A stretch of DNA of 53,089 nucleotides from Gammaproteobacteria bacterium (GTDB lineage: Bacteria; Pseudomonadota; Gammaproteobacteria; Competibacterales; Competibacteraceae). The notes under the pieces are model-generated. The model saw only the letters and a list, made by a program, of their open reading frames with translations, had not been told where the DNA came from and made no database searches. How positions within the stretch are numbered: the stretch's first letter is position 1; every line of letters starts with the position of its first letter. Shown here in pieces: positions 27,192 to 36,537 of this stretch. A program made the position numbers and the translations under genes. The stretch covers positions 1 through 53,089 of the forward strand of contig JADLEK010000071.1 of NCBI GenBank assembly GCA_020846135.1, given 5' to 3'.

Positions 27192-28040
27192 TCAAAATCC
27201 CCGAGCCTCGCGGATGCGCTCGTAAGCAGCGGTCAACTCCCGGGTTTTTTCGGTGGCCTGCGCCAGTTCAGTGGGCGAAACGCCCTTGGCGGTCAATTTA
27301 TCGGGGTGGTGTTTCCCGATCAGCCGCCGGTAAGCCAGCTTGACTTGATCAGGGCCGGCATCGCGGCTTAAGCCGAGCACCTGGTAGGCCTCGCCCAGCG
27401 AGTTGACGGCGGTGGTCGGTCGCCGGCTGTGCGATTCTTGTCCATGCGATCCCGCCCACCCTGAACCGCCAGCGCCGCTCTGCCGGGATTGGTGCGCCCA
27501 GCGCTGGGCGCGAAACAGGGTATGCAGGGCCTCGAACTGCAAGCGGACAATGCCCAGTCGCTCAGCGATCGCCACCAGTCGGGCATAAGTGGGCGGGGAC
27601 GGATCGCCGTCGGCATAGGCGACATTCAGCAGCAGTTCCAGCAGTTGTTGCAGCAGCCCCGGTTGGCTGCGACACGCGCGCTGGAAGGCGTCAATCACCG
27701 CATCGACCGCGAATCCCGGTTGTTTGCCTTCGGTAAAGCAGTCAATAGCGGCGCGGCGCTGGGTGGCATTCAGGCGCAGATGATCCATGACTGCGCGGGC
27801 GGCGGCGATTTGTCGTTCCGAGACCCGGCCATCGGCTTTAGCGAGATGGCCCATTAACTGAAAAGCCGTCGCGTTAAAAACGCCCTGAATGCGCTCACGG
27901 CCACCGCTCCCGCTGATTTCCGCCTCAGCGGGCTTTTGCGCATTCTGATCGATGGCATGGCCGACCGCTGCGCCCATCAATGCGCCCAGCGGCCCGCCGG
28001 TCATGAAGCCGAATGCTGCGCCAACCAGTTTTCCAAACAT
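27192..28040 (-). CDS. djlA: Membrane-anchored J-domain co-chaperone DjlA
   Basis: The 282-residue protein has a glycine-rich N-terminal membrane segment (FGKLVGAAFGFMTGGPLGAL), a central TerB-like helical domain (AFQLMGHLAKADGRVSERQI), a Ser/Gly-rich linker, and a C-terminal J domain (EAYQVLGLSRDAGPDQVKLA) with the HPD motif at 245-247. DjlA stimulates DnaK at the inner membrane and is linked to envelope stress signalling. The domain order and length match E. coli DjlA (271). It is convergent with radC. Confidence 0.9.
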   Translation of the reverse strand: MFGKLVGAAFGFMTGGPLGALMGAAVGHAIDQNAQKPAEAEISGSGGRERIQGVFNATAFQLMGHLAKADGRVSERQIAAARAVMDHLRLNATQRRAAIDCFTEGKQPGFAVDAVIDAFQRACRSQPGLLQQLLELLLNVAYADGDPSPPTYARLVAIAERLGIVRLQFEALHTLFRAQRWAHQSRQSGAGGSGWAGSHGQESHSRRPTTAVNSLGEAYQVLGLSRDAGPDQVKLAYRRLIGKHHPDKLTAKGVSPTELAQATEKTRELTAAYERIREARGF

Positions 28041-28100
28041 TTTTGCTAATGCGCGACCTTGCAGATGGAAATAACCGACTTTGTACCGATCCTGCGGTAG

Positions 28101-28763
28101 TCAGGATTTCAGATAAAGTTCGTCATCGTAGGTTTTCAGCCAGTCAGGCCGCACCCCAATCAGGACCGTCGTGATCATGCCGTTCAGCAGCCCTTCGGGG
28201 AACAGGTAGAGCGGCGCAAACGGCAGATAATCATGGCTGATGCGGGCGAAAGTATACGTTTCAGTAAACACCAGCAGCGTCGCCAACGCCAGGATCGCCG
28301 TCCCGGCCGCCAGCATGGCGTTGAAAAAGGCGCACAGAAAAATATAAATGAACAGGTGGCGCGGGAGGTAACGGTGTACCAGCGCATAAACCCCGTAGCT
28401 GGCGGAGACCGGCAACACTCCGAGCAGCAGCGCGTTCATGGCCAGAGCCGCCCAGTCGCCATGCATAAAAGTTGTTGCCACGATCAGAAGACTGGCTCCG
28501 ATCACCGCCAGCGACCAGCCAAACATCAGGGTATACACGGTCGCGCCCAGGAAGTGGAAGCCGAGCGCTGGACGGACTCCGACCTCGAAACTCCACATCA
28601 GAAACAGCGCCAGTGATGCGCCCAAAAACACATGCTGGAGTTTGGAACTCGCCAGGAATGGTCGCCATGGCGCGTAGCGCACTGCGCATAATCCAACCGG
28701 CAGCCAGATGAAGTAGGCGAACAGCAACAGATCGCCGGGAAGCAACGTATCGGTGAGGTTCAT
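28101..28763 (-). CDS. CbiM-like energy-coupling factor permease homolog
   Basis: The 220-residue protein is largely hydrophobic with about six membrane segments (LLLFAYFIWLPVGLCAV, VFLGASLALFLMWSF, LFIYIFLCAFFNAMLAAGTA). It has the CbiM-family features FHFLGATVYTLMFG and PEGLLNGMITTVLIGVRPDW. CbiM proteins are the substrate-binding components of cobalt/nickel ECF transporters. In gammaproteobacteria such homologs often stand alone without CbiN, CbiQ or an ATPase, as here, so the substrate and mechanism are uncertain. Family call moderately confident; cobalt transport only inferred. Confidence 0.7.
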   Translation of the reverse strand: MNLTDTLLPGDLLLFAYFIWLPVGLCAVRYAPWRPFLASSKLQHVFLGASLALFLMWSFEVGVRPALGFHFLGATVYTLMFGWSLAVIGASLLIVATTFMHGDWAALAMNALLLGVLPVSASYGVYALVHRYLPRHLFIYIFLCAFFNAMLAAGTAILALATLLVFTETYTFARISHDYLPFAPLYLFPEGLLNGMITTVLIGVRPDWLKTYDDELYLKS

Positions 28764-29080
28764 CTTTTTGGGTGATTATGTAAAACGGTTATGGTGGAGC
28801 GGATCAGAGGGCAGCCTTTTCCTGAACTCGGTACGTTGGAATAACCTGAGTTCTGCAAGACCGGTCTCCGCGGATCAGTTAGTAGGTTTATTCTAATTCT
28901 TACTGGTAAAGTTGAGACATCGTCAGTGTTTGGCTGATTAATTGCATTTTTGATTGTGAAGTGATCCGCACGATTGCTTGCTTTTTCAAAGAGGCAATGC
29001 GAAACTCATTGTTGCGGCGCAACATGCCGATCAGCCACAAGCCGATTTGAACCTCCGATACCCGCGAGAAGGAAGCAGCT
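28764..29080. other. Divergent promoter region between CbiM-like gene and acyl carrier protein gene
   Basis: No gene recognised. The stretch is AT-richer in the middle (28890-28990). A candidate sigma-70 promoter on + is listed separately. AAGGA just before 29081 is the ribosome site for the acyl carrier protein. Confidence 0.5.
28912..28940 (+). promoter_or_regulatory. Candidate promoter for the acyl carrier protein gene
   Basis: TTGAGA (28912-28917) and TGATTA (28935-28940) with a 17-base spacer, in an AT-rich patch about 140 bases before the start codon. Match to consensus is moderate. Confidence 0.3.
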
Positions 29081-29344
29081 ATGAACACCATGAACCACGA
29101 GCAGATTCGCGAAACGATTCTGCGCACTTTGAGCGATGTCATCCCGAACGCCGATACCCAGGCGTTAGCGCCCGACATCAGTTTTCACGATCAACTGGAA
29201 CTGGATTCCATCGATTTTTTGCGGCTGATGATGAGTCTGGAAAAGGAGATGAACGTCACCATCTTCGACTTCGACTATCCCAAGTTGTCGACCTTGAAGG
29301 GCTGTGAGCGCTACCTGGGCGAACGGCTGGCCTCGGTGGTCTGA
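29081..29344 (+). CDS. Stand-alone acyl carrier protein
   Basis: The 87-residue protein is an ACP: HEQIRETILRTLSDVIPNAD, then DQLELDSIDFLRLMMSLEKE with the phosphopantetheine-accepting Ser43 in DSID, and VTIFDFDYPKLSTLKGCERY. It differs from housekeeping AcpP (DSLD) and belongs with secondary ACPs used in lipid or special acyl metabolism. No ketosynthase, ligase or transferase gene is adjacent, so its partner is unknown. AAGGA precedes ATG 29081; ATG 29090 is an alternative. It converges with the ABM gene. Confidence 0.88.
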   Translation: MNTMNHEQIRETILRTLSDVIPNADTQALAPDISFHDQLELDSIDFLRLMMSLEKEMNVTIFDFDYPKLSTLKGCERYLGERLASVV

Positions 29345-29411
29345 ACCGGACTCGTGTTTGAATCGCGGGTTTTGCAATAGCGGTGTAGAGATTCCAACCT
29401 GACGGGATTGC

Positions 29412-29435
29412 CGCTGCTGGACTGATCCAGCAGCG
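29412..29435. other. Perfect 10-bp hairpin between convergent ACP and ABM genes
   Basis: CGCTGCTGGA, loop CTGA, TCCAGCAGCG; it abuts the stop codon of the ABM gene. There is no T-run on either strand, but placement suggests a bidirectional 3' end structure. Confidence 0.6.
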
Positions 29436-29741
29436 TCAAAGACGGTCAATCTCTACCACGTCGTAGAGACTGACCGAGGGCAGGGCGTCTATCACCAGGC
29501 GGGTGAACCGTCTGTCCACTAACTCCTGAAAATAGGCGCTCTCGTAGTGCTGCTCCAGCGCCTGCCGATCCGTCCAGTAGCCGACAATCAGCAATCGGTC
29601 GGCACCAGTAATATCCTGATAGCACCCGTATTCCAGACAACCAGCTTCGGTGCGCGAATGTTCGACCAGCGCCCGCACCATTTCCAGCAATTCCATCCGG
29701 GTTTCGGGAAGCGCCTCGAATTTCGCAATCGTCATTAGCAT
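29436..29741 (-). CDS. Antibiotic biosynthesis monooxygenase (ABM) domain protein
   Basis: The 101-residue protein starts MLMTIAKFEALPETRMELLE; VRALVEHSRTEAGCLEYGCY and LLIVGYWTDRQALEQHYES are the ABM signature, a dimeric ferredoxin-like alpha/beta barrel seen in quinol monooxygenases such as YgiN. Members oxidise small aromatic or quinol substrates without cofactors, or act as stress proteins; the substrate cannot be told from sequence. I chose ATG 29741 because GGAG lies seven bases before it; the open frame upstream lacks homology. Confidence 0.82.
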   Translation of the reverse strand: MLMTIAKFEALPETRMELLEMVRALVEHSRTEAGCLEYGCYQDITGADRLLIVGYWTDRQALEQHYESAYFQELVDRRFTRLVIDALPSVSLYDVVEIDRL

Positions 29742-29804
29742 GACACTTCTCCAGCAAGGCCAGCGCCGCATTCCGGACGTAACTCTGCGATGTGCTGAAT
29801 CCAG

Positions 29805-29834
29805 ACAAAGAAAACCGATCCTCAGGGGATCGGT
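29805..29834 (-). terminator. Intrinsic terminator-like hairpin (minus strand)
   Basis: Minus strand: CCGATCC, loop CCTGA, GGATCGG, then TTTTCTTTG. It could be the end of the pdxH transcript, 325 bases after the pdxH stop, and would insulate the ABM gene. Confidence 0.6.
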
Positions 29835-29835
29835 T

Positions 29836-29991
29836 ATCGTATGGAGATCAAGGGCAAGCAATTAGGGTGTTTGCTCTAAACCGGAATCCTAGAATTGGCG
29901 ACGCACGGTGGGTTTTTGACCCTTTCCCGAATCTGTCGCGCAACCCTCCTTTGGTGGTTATTGACCGGGTGCTGTACCCGGTCTTTTTTTA
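29836..29991 (+). ncRNA. Candidate small RNA ending in a strong terminator
   Basis: A strong plus-strand terminator ends at 29991 with no plus-strand gene upstream. The ~150 bases before it form several stems: GCGAC/GTCGC enclosing GGGT-TTTTG-ACCC (about 29899-29940), then AACC/GGTT, then the terminator. The frames have no protein-like content. No promoter was found and no known RNA family was recognised. The 5' end given is only a guess. Confidence 0.35.
29962..29991 (+). terminator. Strong intrinsic terminator with no annotated gene upstream
   Basis: GACCGGGT, loop GCTGT, ACCCGGTC, then a seven-T run; a perfect eight-base stem. The genes on both sides are on the minus strand. Confidence 0.85.
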
Positions 29992-30158
29992 CTTCTAATG
30001 TGGATTCCGGAATCCGCCCTGTTTCAACCAGAAGGCCCGGGTTAGGGAAAAGCCGCCATTATCATTGCTATTCGATGCGACTTGGCGACGCGGCGCATTA
30101 TACCGACTACGGTCAATCCCGCAACCTTTTCAGGTTTAGATGGTCGCGCGGTGTCAGA

Positions 30159-30803
30159 TCATGGCTCCAGCCGCTCCAGAACCCAGTCACTGCCTTTTTG
30201 CAGCCGATAGCGCAACCGGTCGTGCATCCGGCCATGTCGACCCTGCCAGAACTCCAGCAAATCCGGTTTCAGCCGGTAGCCACCCCACTGATTCGGCATC
30301 GGAATGTTGTCATCGGGGTATTGATCTGCGACTTGGGCGAACCGCTGATCCAGAATCTCGCGGCTGAGAACCACCTGACTTTGTCGCGATGCCAACGCTC
30401 CTAACCGGTTTTCTCGGGGACGAGCGCGGAAATAGGTTTCCGATTCTGCGGGGGACACTTTTTCAACCACGCCCTCAATGCGCACCTGCCGCTCCAGTTC
30501 CAGCCACAGGAACAATAGTGCGGCGTGAGGATTTTCAGTCAGTTGCCGGCCCTTGTCGCTGCGGTAGCTGGTATAGAACACGAAACTGCCGGCATCACAG
30601 TCCTTGAGCAATACCGCTCGGGCAAAGGGCCGCCCGGTCCGGTCAGCAGTCGCCAGGGTCATGGCGTTGGGTTCGGGCAGTTGTGCGGTCAGCGCTTCCT
30701 GAAGCCAGCGCTGAAATTGCCGGATTGGATCGGCATCAACATCAGCCTGGTTCAAAGCGCCCAGCGCATATTCCTGACGCAATTCGGCGAGGGATTGACT
30801 CAT
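30159..30803 (-). CDS. pdxH: Pyridoxamine 5'-phosphate oxidase PdxH
   Basis: The 214-residue flavoenzyme starts MSQSLAELRQEYALGALNQA, with DPIRQFQRWLQEAL, AMTLATADRTGRPFARAVLL, YTSYRSDKGRQL, RPRENRLGALASRQSQVV and the C-terminal WGGYRLKPDLLEFWQGRHGR and RLHDR-like MHDRLRY, all PdxH signatures. It oxidises pyridoxine and pyridoxamine phosphates to pyridoxal phosphate. I chose ATG 30803 with GGAG eight bases before it; the open frame upstream has no homology. Length matches E. coli (218). Confidence 0.95.
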   Translation of the reverse strand: MSQSLAELRQEYALGALNQADVDADPIRQFQRWLQEALTAQLPEPNAMTLATADRTGRPFARAVLLKDCDAGSFVFYTSYRSDKGRQLTENPHAALLFLWLELERQVRIEGVVEKVSPAESETYFRARPRENRLGALASRQSQVVLSREILDQRFAQVADQYPDDNIPMPNQWGGYRLKPDLLEFWQGRHGRMHDRLRYRLQKGSDWVLERLEP

Positions 30804-30874
30804 AGCGGAACTCCGGTGACGAGGCGGTCGGGATGAAACGCCATTATAACCCCGGCAGCGGCGGTGGGACTGAG

Positions 30875-30903
30875 TCAAAAACGGCGACCCGCGGGCCGCC
30901 GTT
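30875..30903 (-). terminator. Intrinsic terminator after pgk
   Basis: Minus strand: ACGGCGGCCCGCGGGTCGCCGT then TTTTGA; a stem of about nine bases with a CGCG loop. It lies 24 bases after the pgk stop. Confidence 0.75.
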
Positions 30904-30926
30904 GTTTCCGTCAGCGCAGGCTGGGA

Positions 30927-32108
30927 TCAGCCGTTAGCCCGGGTCTCCAGCATTTCAACGGCCGGTAGCACCTTGCCTTCCAGGAATTCCAGGAACGCGC
31001 CGCCAGCGGTGGAGATATAGGACACCTTGTCGTAGATGTCGTACTTCTGAATCGCGGCGATGGTGTCGCCGCCGCCTGCCAGAGTGAAGGCGTTGGTATT
31101 AGCAATCGCCATCGCGACCGTCTTGGTGCCTTCGCCGAACTGATCAAACTCGAACACGCCGACCGGACCATTCCAGACCACGGTGCCGGCTTTCATAATG
31201 ATGTCGGCCAGTTCTTGGGCGCTCTTCGGGCCGATGTCGAAAATCATGTCGTCATCGCTGACCGCATTGGCGGCTTTTTGCACCGCCGGTTCAGCCGGGT
31301 CAAATTTCTTGCCGCAGACCACATCAACCGCAATCGGAATGGTTGCGCCACGGGCGGTCATTTTCTTCATCAACGCTTGCGCGGTCGGAACCAGATCATC
31401 CTCGCACAGCGACTTGCCGACGTTGTTGCCGACCGCTTTGAGGAAGGTGTTGGCAATGCCGCCGCCAACCACCATCTGATCGACCTTTTCAGACAGGCTT
31501 TCCAGTACGGTCAGCTTGGTCGAGACCTTGGAGCCGCCGACAATGGCGACCATCGGCCGAGCGGGCTTGGCCAGGGCCTTGGTCAGTGCGTCCAGTTCTT
31601 CGGTCAGCAGGATGCCGGCGCAGGCGAGCGGGGCGAACTTGGCGACGCCGTGGGTTGACGCTTCGGCGCGGTGGGCAGTGCCGAAAGCGTCCATCACGAA
31701 AATATCGCAGAGCGCGGCGTACTTCTTCGCGGTCTCTTCGACGTTCTTCTTTTCGCCCTTGTTGACCCGGCAATTCTCCAGCAGCACTACTTCGCCATTG
31801 GCGACTTCAAAACCGCCATTGACCCAGTCGCGGATGACGCGCACCGGCTGGCCCAGTTTGGTGGCCATGACGTCGGCAACGGGCTGGAGGGAGTCCTCTT
31901 CATTGAACTGGCCTTCGGTGGGCCGGCCCAGATGGGAGGTGATCATCACCTTGGCGCCCGCTTTCAGCGCAAATTCGACAGTCGGCATCGAGGCGGTGAT
32001 GCGGGCGTCGGAAGTGACTTTGCCGTTTTTGACCGGCACGTTCAGATCGGCGCGGATAAAGACCCGCTTGCCAGCCAGGTCCAGATCGGTCATACGCTTG
32101 AAATTCAT
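30927..32108 (-). CDS. pgk: Phosphoglycerate kinase
   Basis: The 393-residue enzyme has [61 protein letters not shown], the nucleotide motif [14 protein letters not shown] and C-terminal [12 protein letters not shown]. Two-domain PGK, cytoplasmic glycolysis and gluconeogenesis. In most PGKs the fourth motif reads LLENVRF; here it is LLENCRV, as in some gammaproteobacteria. It follows gap on the same strand with a partial terminator between, and tkt precedes gap, the common tkt-gap-pgk arrangement. Confidence 0.97.
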   Translation of the reverse strand: MNFKRMTDLDLAGKRVFIRADLNVPVKNGKVTSDARITASMPTVEFALKAGAKVMITSHLGRPTEGQFNEEDSLQPVADVMATKLGQPVRVIRDWVNGGFEVANGEVVLLENCRVNKGEKKNVEETAKKYAALCDIFVMDAFGTAHRAEASTHGVAKFAPLACAGILLTEELDALTKALAKPARPMVAIVGGSKVSTKLTVLESLSEKVDQMVVGGGIANTFLKAVGNNVGKSLCEDDLVPTAQALMKKMTARGATIPIAVDVVCGKKFDPAEPAVQKAANAVSDDDMIFDIGPKSAQELADIIMKAGTVVWNGPVGVFEFDQFGEGTKTVAMAIANTNAFTLAGGGDTIAAIQKYDIYDKVSYISTAGGAFLEFLEGKVLPAVEMLETRANG

Positions 32109-32129
32109 AACGATTTATCCCCTTTCCAA

Positions 32130-32166
32130 ACAAAACCCCCGTCTACCTGAGCCAGGCGGCGGGGGG
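32130..32166 (-). terminator. Terminator-like hairpin between gap and pgk
   Basis: Minus strand: CCCCCG, loop of about 18 bases, CGGGGG, then TTTTG. A short T-run suggests partial termination, which would set the gap:pgk ratio. A second hairpin CGCCAC-GTT-GTGGCG lies nearer gap at 32191-32205. Confidence 0.5.
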
Positions 32167-32212
32167 CGAATGAGTTCAGCCTAGCAGGAAACCGCCACGT
32201 TGTGGCGATCGC

Positions 32213-33295
<1,083 letters not shown>

Positions 33296-35362
33296 TTAAA
33301 AATTAGCGCCGGCAGTGAACAGGGCGGCAACTGCTGCAACGACCCGCTCCGTGGTAAAGCCGAAATGCTGAAAAATAATCTCGGGTGGGCCACACTCGCC
33401 AAAGCGGTCAATCCCGATCACCGTCCCTTGTGAACCGGCGTACTTGTACCAGGGCGCGGTCACGCCCGCCTCGACCACCACCCGCCGGGTCACGCTGGCG
33501 GGCAATACCGACTCACGGTAAGCGGCATCCTGGGCGTCGAACACATCCACCGAGGGCATGGAGACTACCCGTACCCGCCGCCCCTGGCCGTTCAAATGTT
33601 TCGCTGCTCCCATCGCTAACTGCACTTCAGAACCGGTAGCAATGATGATCGCTTCGGGATTGTCGCCGCAATCCAGCAGTACATAGCCGCCGTGTGCAAT
33701 CGCCCTCACCTGCTCCGGGGTGCGATCCTGATGCGGCAATGCCTGGCGGGTAAAGATCAGGGCGGTGGGACCGTTCACTCGATCCAGCGCCGCCTTCCAG
33801 GCGACCGCCGTTTCCGTCGTATCGCAGGTTCGCCACAGCGACAAGTCGGGAATAATCCGCAGGCTGGAGACGTGTTCGACCGGCTGATGGGTCGGACCAT
33901 CGCCGCCGACTCCAATGGAATCGTGGGTCAGAATGAAGATGCAGCGCAGCTTCATCAGCGACGACATCCGAATTGCGCTGCGGCCATAGTCCGCAAACAT
34001 CAGGAAGGTGCCGCCAAACGGCACATAGCCGCCGTGCAGCGCCAGCCCGTTCATCACCGCATACATGGCGAATTCACGGACGCCGTAGTAAATCAGGTTC
34101 CCGTCGGGATGCTCGAAATCCACCGGTCGGCAGCCCACCCAAGGAACGCCGGTGGATTCCGTCAGATCAGCGGAACCGCCAACCAGACTGGGAAAATGCG
34201 GGCTGTAGACTTCCAGCGCCCGCTGGGACGCAACCCGGGTGGCGATATTTTCATGACGGTTCTGCGTTGCGTGGATGAAGTTCCAAGCCAATTCTTCCCA
34301 GTCTTCGGGAAAGCCGCAGGCCAGTCGCCGGTCGAGTTCCGCCGCTGCATCCGGGTTCTCGATCCGGTAGCGGGCGAACATCGCGTTCCATTCTGCCTCC
34401 CAGACCGCGCCCCGGTCGCGGGCGTCGAAAGCGCGATACGTCTCTGGGGGAATGACGAAGGGTTCGTAATGCCAGCCGATTTGCTCACGGGTTGCTGCGA
34501 CTTCGGCAGCGCCCAGTGGTGCCCCATGCGATTTCTCGCTGCCACCCTTGCCGGGAGAACCCCAGGCAATGGTGGTCTTGCAACAGATCAGCGTCGGCTT
34601 GTCGAGGGAGGTCCGCGCCTGCGCAATGGCGTCATGCACCGCCGCCGCGTCGTGGCCATCCACATTGGGAATAACCTGCCAGCCAAAGCCTTCAAAGCGT
34701 TTGACGATGTCATCATTGAACCAGCCACGCACCGGCCCATCAATGGAAATGCCGTTGTCATCGTACAGGCAGATCAGCTTGCTGAGTCCCCAGTTGCTGG
34801 CGAGCGAACAGGCTTCATAAGAGATGCCTTCCATCAGGCAGCCATCGCCGAGAATGACATAGGTGTAGTGATCGACGATGGGAAAACCGGGGCGGTTGAA
34901 GCGGGTCGCCAGCGCCCGTTCAGCCAGCGCCATCCCGACGCCATTGGCCAGCCCCTGACCCAGCGGGCCGGTAGTGGTTTCCACGCCGGGGGTGAGGCCA
35001 CGCTCCGGATGGCCGGGAGTCCGCGAACCGAGTCGCCGAAAGTTGCGCAGATCTTCAATCGTGAGGTCGTAGCCGCTCAGATGCAGCAGGGAATACAGCA
35101 GCATCGAGCCGTGGCCGTTGGATAAAATTAGCCGGTCGCGATTTAGCCATTTGGGATTGGCGGGGTTATGGCGCAGAAAATCATTCCACAACACTTCGCC
35201 GAAGTCGGCCATGCCCATCGGGGCGCCGGGGTGACCGGATTCTGCCCGCTGCACGGCGTCCATGCTCAAGGCGCGGATGGCGTTGGCCAGCTCCCGACGC
35301 GAGGGGGTTTCGGTCACAACGTCCACCAGGGAACGGGCGGCCAGTTCGCTAAGCGAGGACAT
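33296..35362 (-). CDS. tkt: Transketolase
   Basis: The 688-residue thiamine-diphosphate enzyme has [66 protein letters not shown] and the TPP motif [20 protein letters not shown]. The C-terminal half has [20 protein letters not shown] and [19 protein letters not shown]. It links the pentose phosphate pathway to glycolysis. I chose ATG 35362 with AGGAG before it; a TTG one codon upstream is less likely. A REP-like half element touches its stop codon. First of tkt-gap-pgk. Confidence 0.96.
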   Translation of the reverse strand: MSSLSELAARSLVDVVTETPSRRELANAIRALSMDAVQRAESGHPGAPMGMADFGEVLWNDFLRHNPANPKWLNRDRLILSNGHGSMLLYSLLHLSGYDLTIEDLRNFRRLGSRTPGHPERGLTPGVETTTGPLGQGLANGVGMALAERALATRFNRPGFPIVDHYTYVILGDGCLMEGISYEACSLASNWGLSKLICLYDDNGISIDGPVRGWFNDDIVKRFEGFGWQVIPNVDGHDAAAVHDAIAQARTSLDKPTLICCKTTIAWGSPGKGGSEKSHGAPLGAAEVAATREQIGWHYEPFVIPPETYRAFDARDRGAVWEAEWNAMFARYRIENPDAAAELDRRLACGFPEDWEELAWNFIHATQNRHENIATRVASQRALEVYSPHFPSLVGGSADLTESTGVPWVGCRPVDFEHPDGNLIYYGVREFAMYAVMNGLALHGGYVPFGGTFLMFADYGRSAIRMSSLMKLRCIFILTHDSIGVGGDGPTHQPVEHVSSLRIIPDLSLWRTCDTTETAVAWKAALDRVNGPTALIFTRQALPHQDRTPEQVRAIAHGGYVLLDCGDNPEAIIIATGSEVQLAMGAAKHLNGQGRRVRVVSMPSVDVFDAQDAAYRESVLPASVTRRVVVEAGVTAPWYKYAGSQGTVIGIDRFGECGPPEIIFQHFGFTTERVVAAVAALFTAGANF

Positions 35363-35614
35363 CAACTCTCTACTCCTACAGGACTCATAAAAACCGGGGT
35401 AAACCGGGAGAAACCGCGAGGCGATCCTGGGTTGAAAATGCCCCGCGATCCGGTTGCACGCGTCGCTCTTGCCGGGACGTTACACCAGAAAATCGCTCAG
35501 GATATCCGGTCGCGCCAAAATCCCCTTTGGGAACGTTTAGCCGAAAAATGGCGGCGATTATAGGGAGCAAGTCGGCTAAACGCCAATGGATTCCGGTAAT
35601 AAAGTCCCGCATCC

Positions 35615-36253
35615 TTAAATGGCGTGGCCCAATCGCCGGCCTAGGCGCGGCAGCAGTTCTTCCGCAACCTCATCAGGCGTCAAGGCAACGCCAAGGTCGC
35701 GCAACTGGGTCACGCGCAACCCCGGATAGCCGCAGGGATTAATCCGGGTAAACGGCTCCAGATCCATGTCCACATTCAGACTCAGGCCATGGTAGGAACG
35801 GCCCTGGCGGATCCGCAGTCCGAGCGCGGCGATTTTGGCGTCTTCGACATAGACGCCGGGGGCATCGGGCCGGGCATGGGCGGCGATGGCATAACCGGCC
35901 AACAACTCAATGACCGCCTGCTCCAGCGCCGTCACCAGTCCCCGTACGCTCAACCCCAACCGCCGCACATCCAGCAGGCAGTACGCCACCACTTGTCCCG
36001 GCCCGTGATACGTCACCTGACCGCCGCGATCCGCTTGAATCACCGGAATGGTGTCGGGATTAAGCAGATGCTCTGACTTGCCCGCCAAACCCTGGGTAAA
36101 CACCGGCGGATGTTCAACCTGCCATAGCTCATCAGGAGTAGCGGCATCGCGGGCTTCGGTGAACGCCCGCATCGCATCAAAGACCGGCAGATATTCGCAA
36201 CGGCCCAGGCGGCAAATTCGCAGTGAATCGGGGGGGAGATGAGCAACGCTCAC
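35615..36253 (-). CDS. lipB: Lipoyl(octanoyl) transferase LipB
   Basis: The 212-residue enzyme carries the LipB motifs: [40 protein letters not shown], the catalytic Lys in [40 protein letters not shown] with the catalytic Cys, and VTQLRDLG. It moves octanoyl from ACP onto lipoate-dependent enzymes. ATG 36253 overlaps the stop of the upstream ybeD-like gene by four bases. The dac-ybeD-lipB order is conserved in gammaproteobacteria; lipA, often next, is not present downstream. Confidence 0.95.
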   Translation of the reverse strand: MSVAHLPPDSLRICRLGRCEYLPVFDAMRAFTEARDAATPDELWQVEHPPVFTQGLAGKSEHLLNPDTIPVIQADRGGQVTYHGPGQVVAYCLLDVRRLGLSVRGLVTALEQAVIELLAGYAIAAHARPDAPGVYVEDAKIAALGLRIRQGRSYHGLSLNVDMDLEPFTRINPCGYPGLRVTQLRDLGVALTPDEVAEELLPRLGRRLGHAI

Positions 36254-36516
36254 AGCGCCAGTTTGACCTGCGGGTGATCGCTGAGGTCCTGATACAGCGC
36301 GTCGAGGTGGGCGCGGTCGCGAGCCGCCACGATTACCGTGACTGATTGATAGCGACCGGTGCGGCTGAGCTGGGTTTTCACGCGCGCCTCGTCCAGATCA
36401 GGACTGTGCCGGCGCACCAACTCTAAAACCATCCGGGCAAAATCGGGGCCGCCTGCGCCCATGATCTTGATTGGAAAATCGCAGGGAAATTCCAGCAGCG
36501 ATGAATCGTCGTTCAT
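36250..36516 (-). CDS. ybeD: DUF493 family protein (YbeD-like)
   Basis: The 88-residue protein starts [20 protein letters not shown] and continues [38 protein letters not shown] and [12 protein letters not shown], matching YbeD (87 residues in E. coli), an ACT-like small fold. A regulatory role linked to lipoate or cell-wall genes has been proposed because of its constant place between dacA and lipB, but the function is not established. Its TGA overlaps the lipB ATG. Confidence 0.9.
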   Translation of the reverse strand: MNDDSSLLEFPCDFPIKIMGAGGPDFARMVLELVRRHSPDLDEARVKTQLSRTGRYQSVTVIVAARDRAHLDALYQDLSDHPQVKLAL

Positions 36517-36537
36517 GCCTGAATGCGCCGATCGCGT

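Larger units (their letters stand above)
29742..30158. other. Gene-free region with two intrinsic terminators; possible small RNA
   Basis: No credible protein gene. Facing terminator hairpins lie at 29805-29834 (minus) and 29962-29991 (plus). The 130 bases between them fold into further short stems. The remainder up to pdxH (29992-30158) contains nothing recognised. Confidence 0.6.

Noticed and set aside
28900..29178. Minus-strand frame of 92 codons opposite the ACP gene
   Set aside because: It overlaps the well-supported ACP on + and has no recognisable motif.
33692..35125. Plus-strand frame of 477 codons opposite tkt
   Set aside because: Transketolase motifs on minus are complete; no recognisable motif on +.
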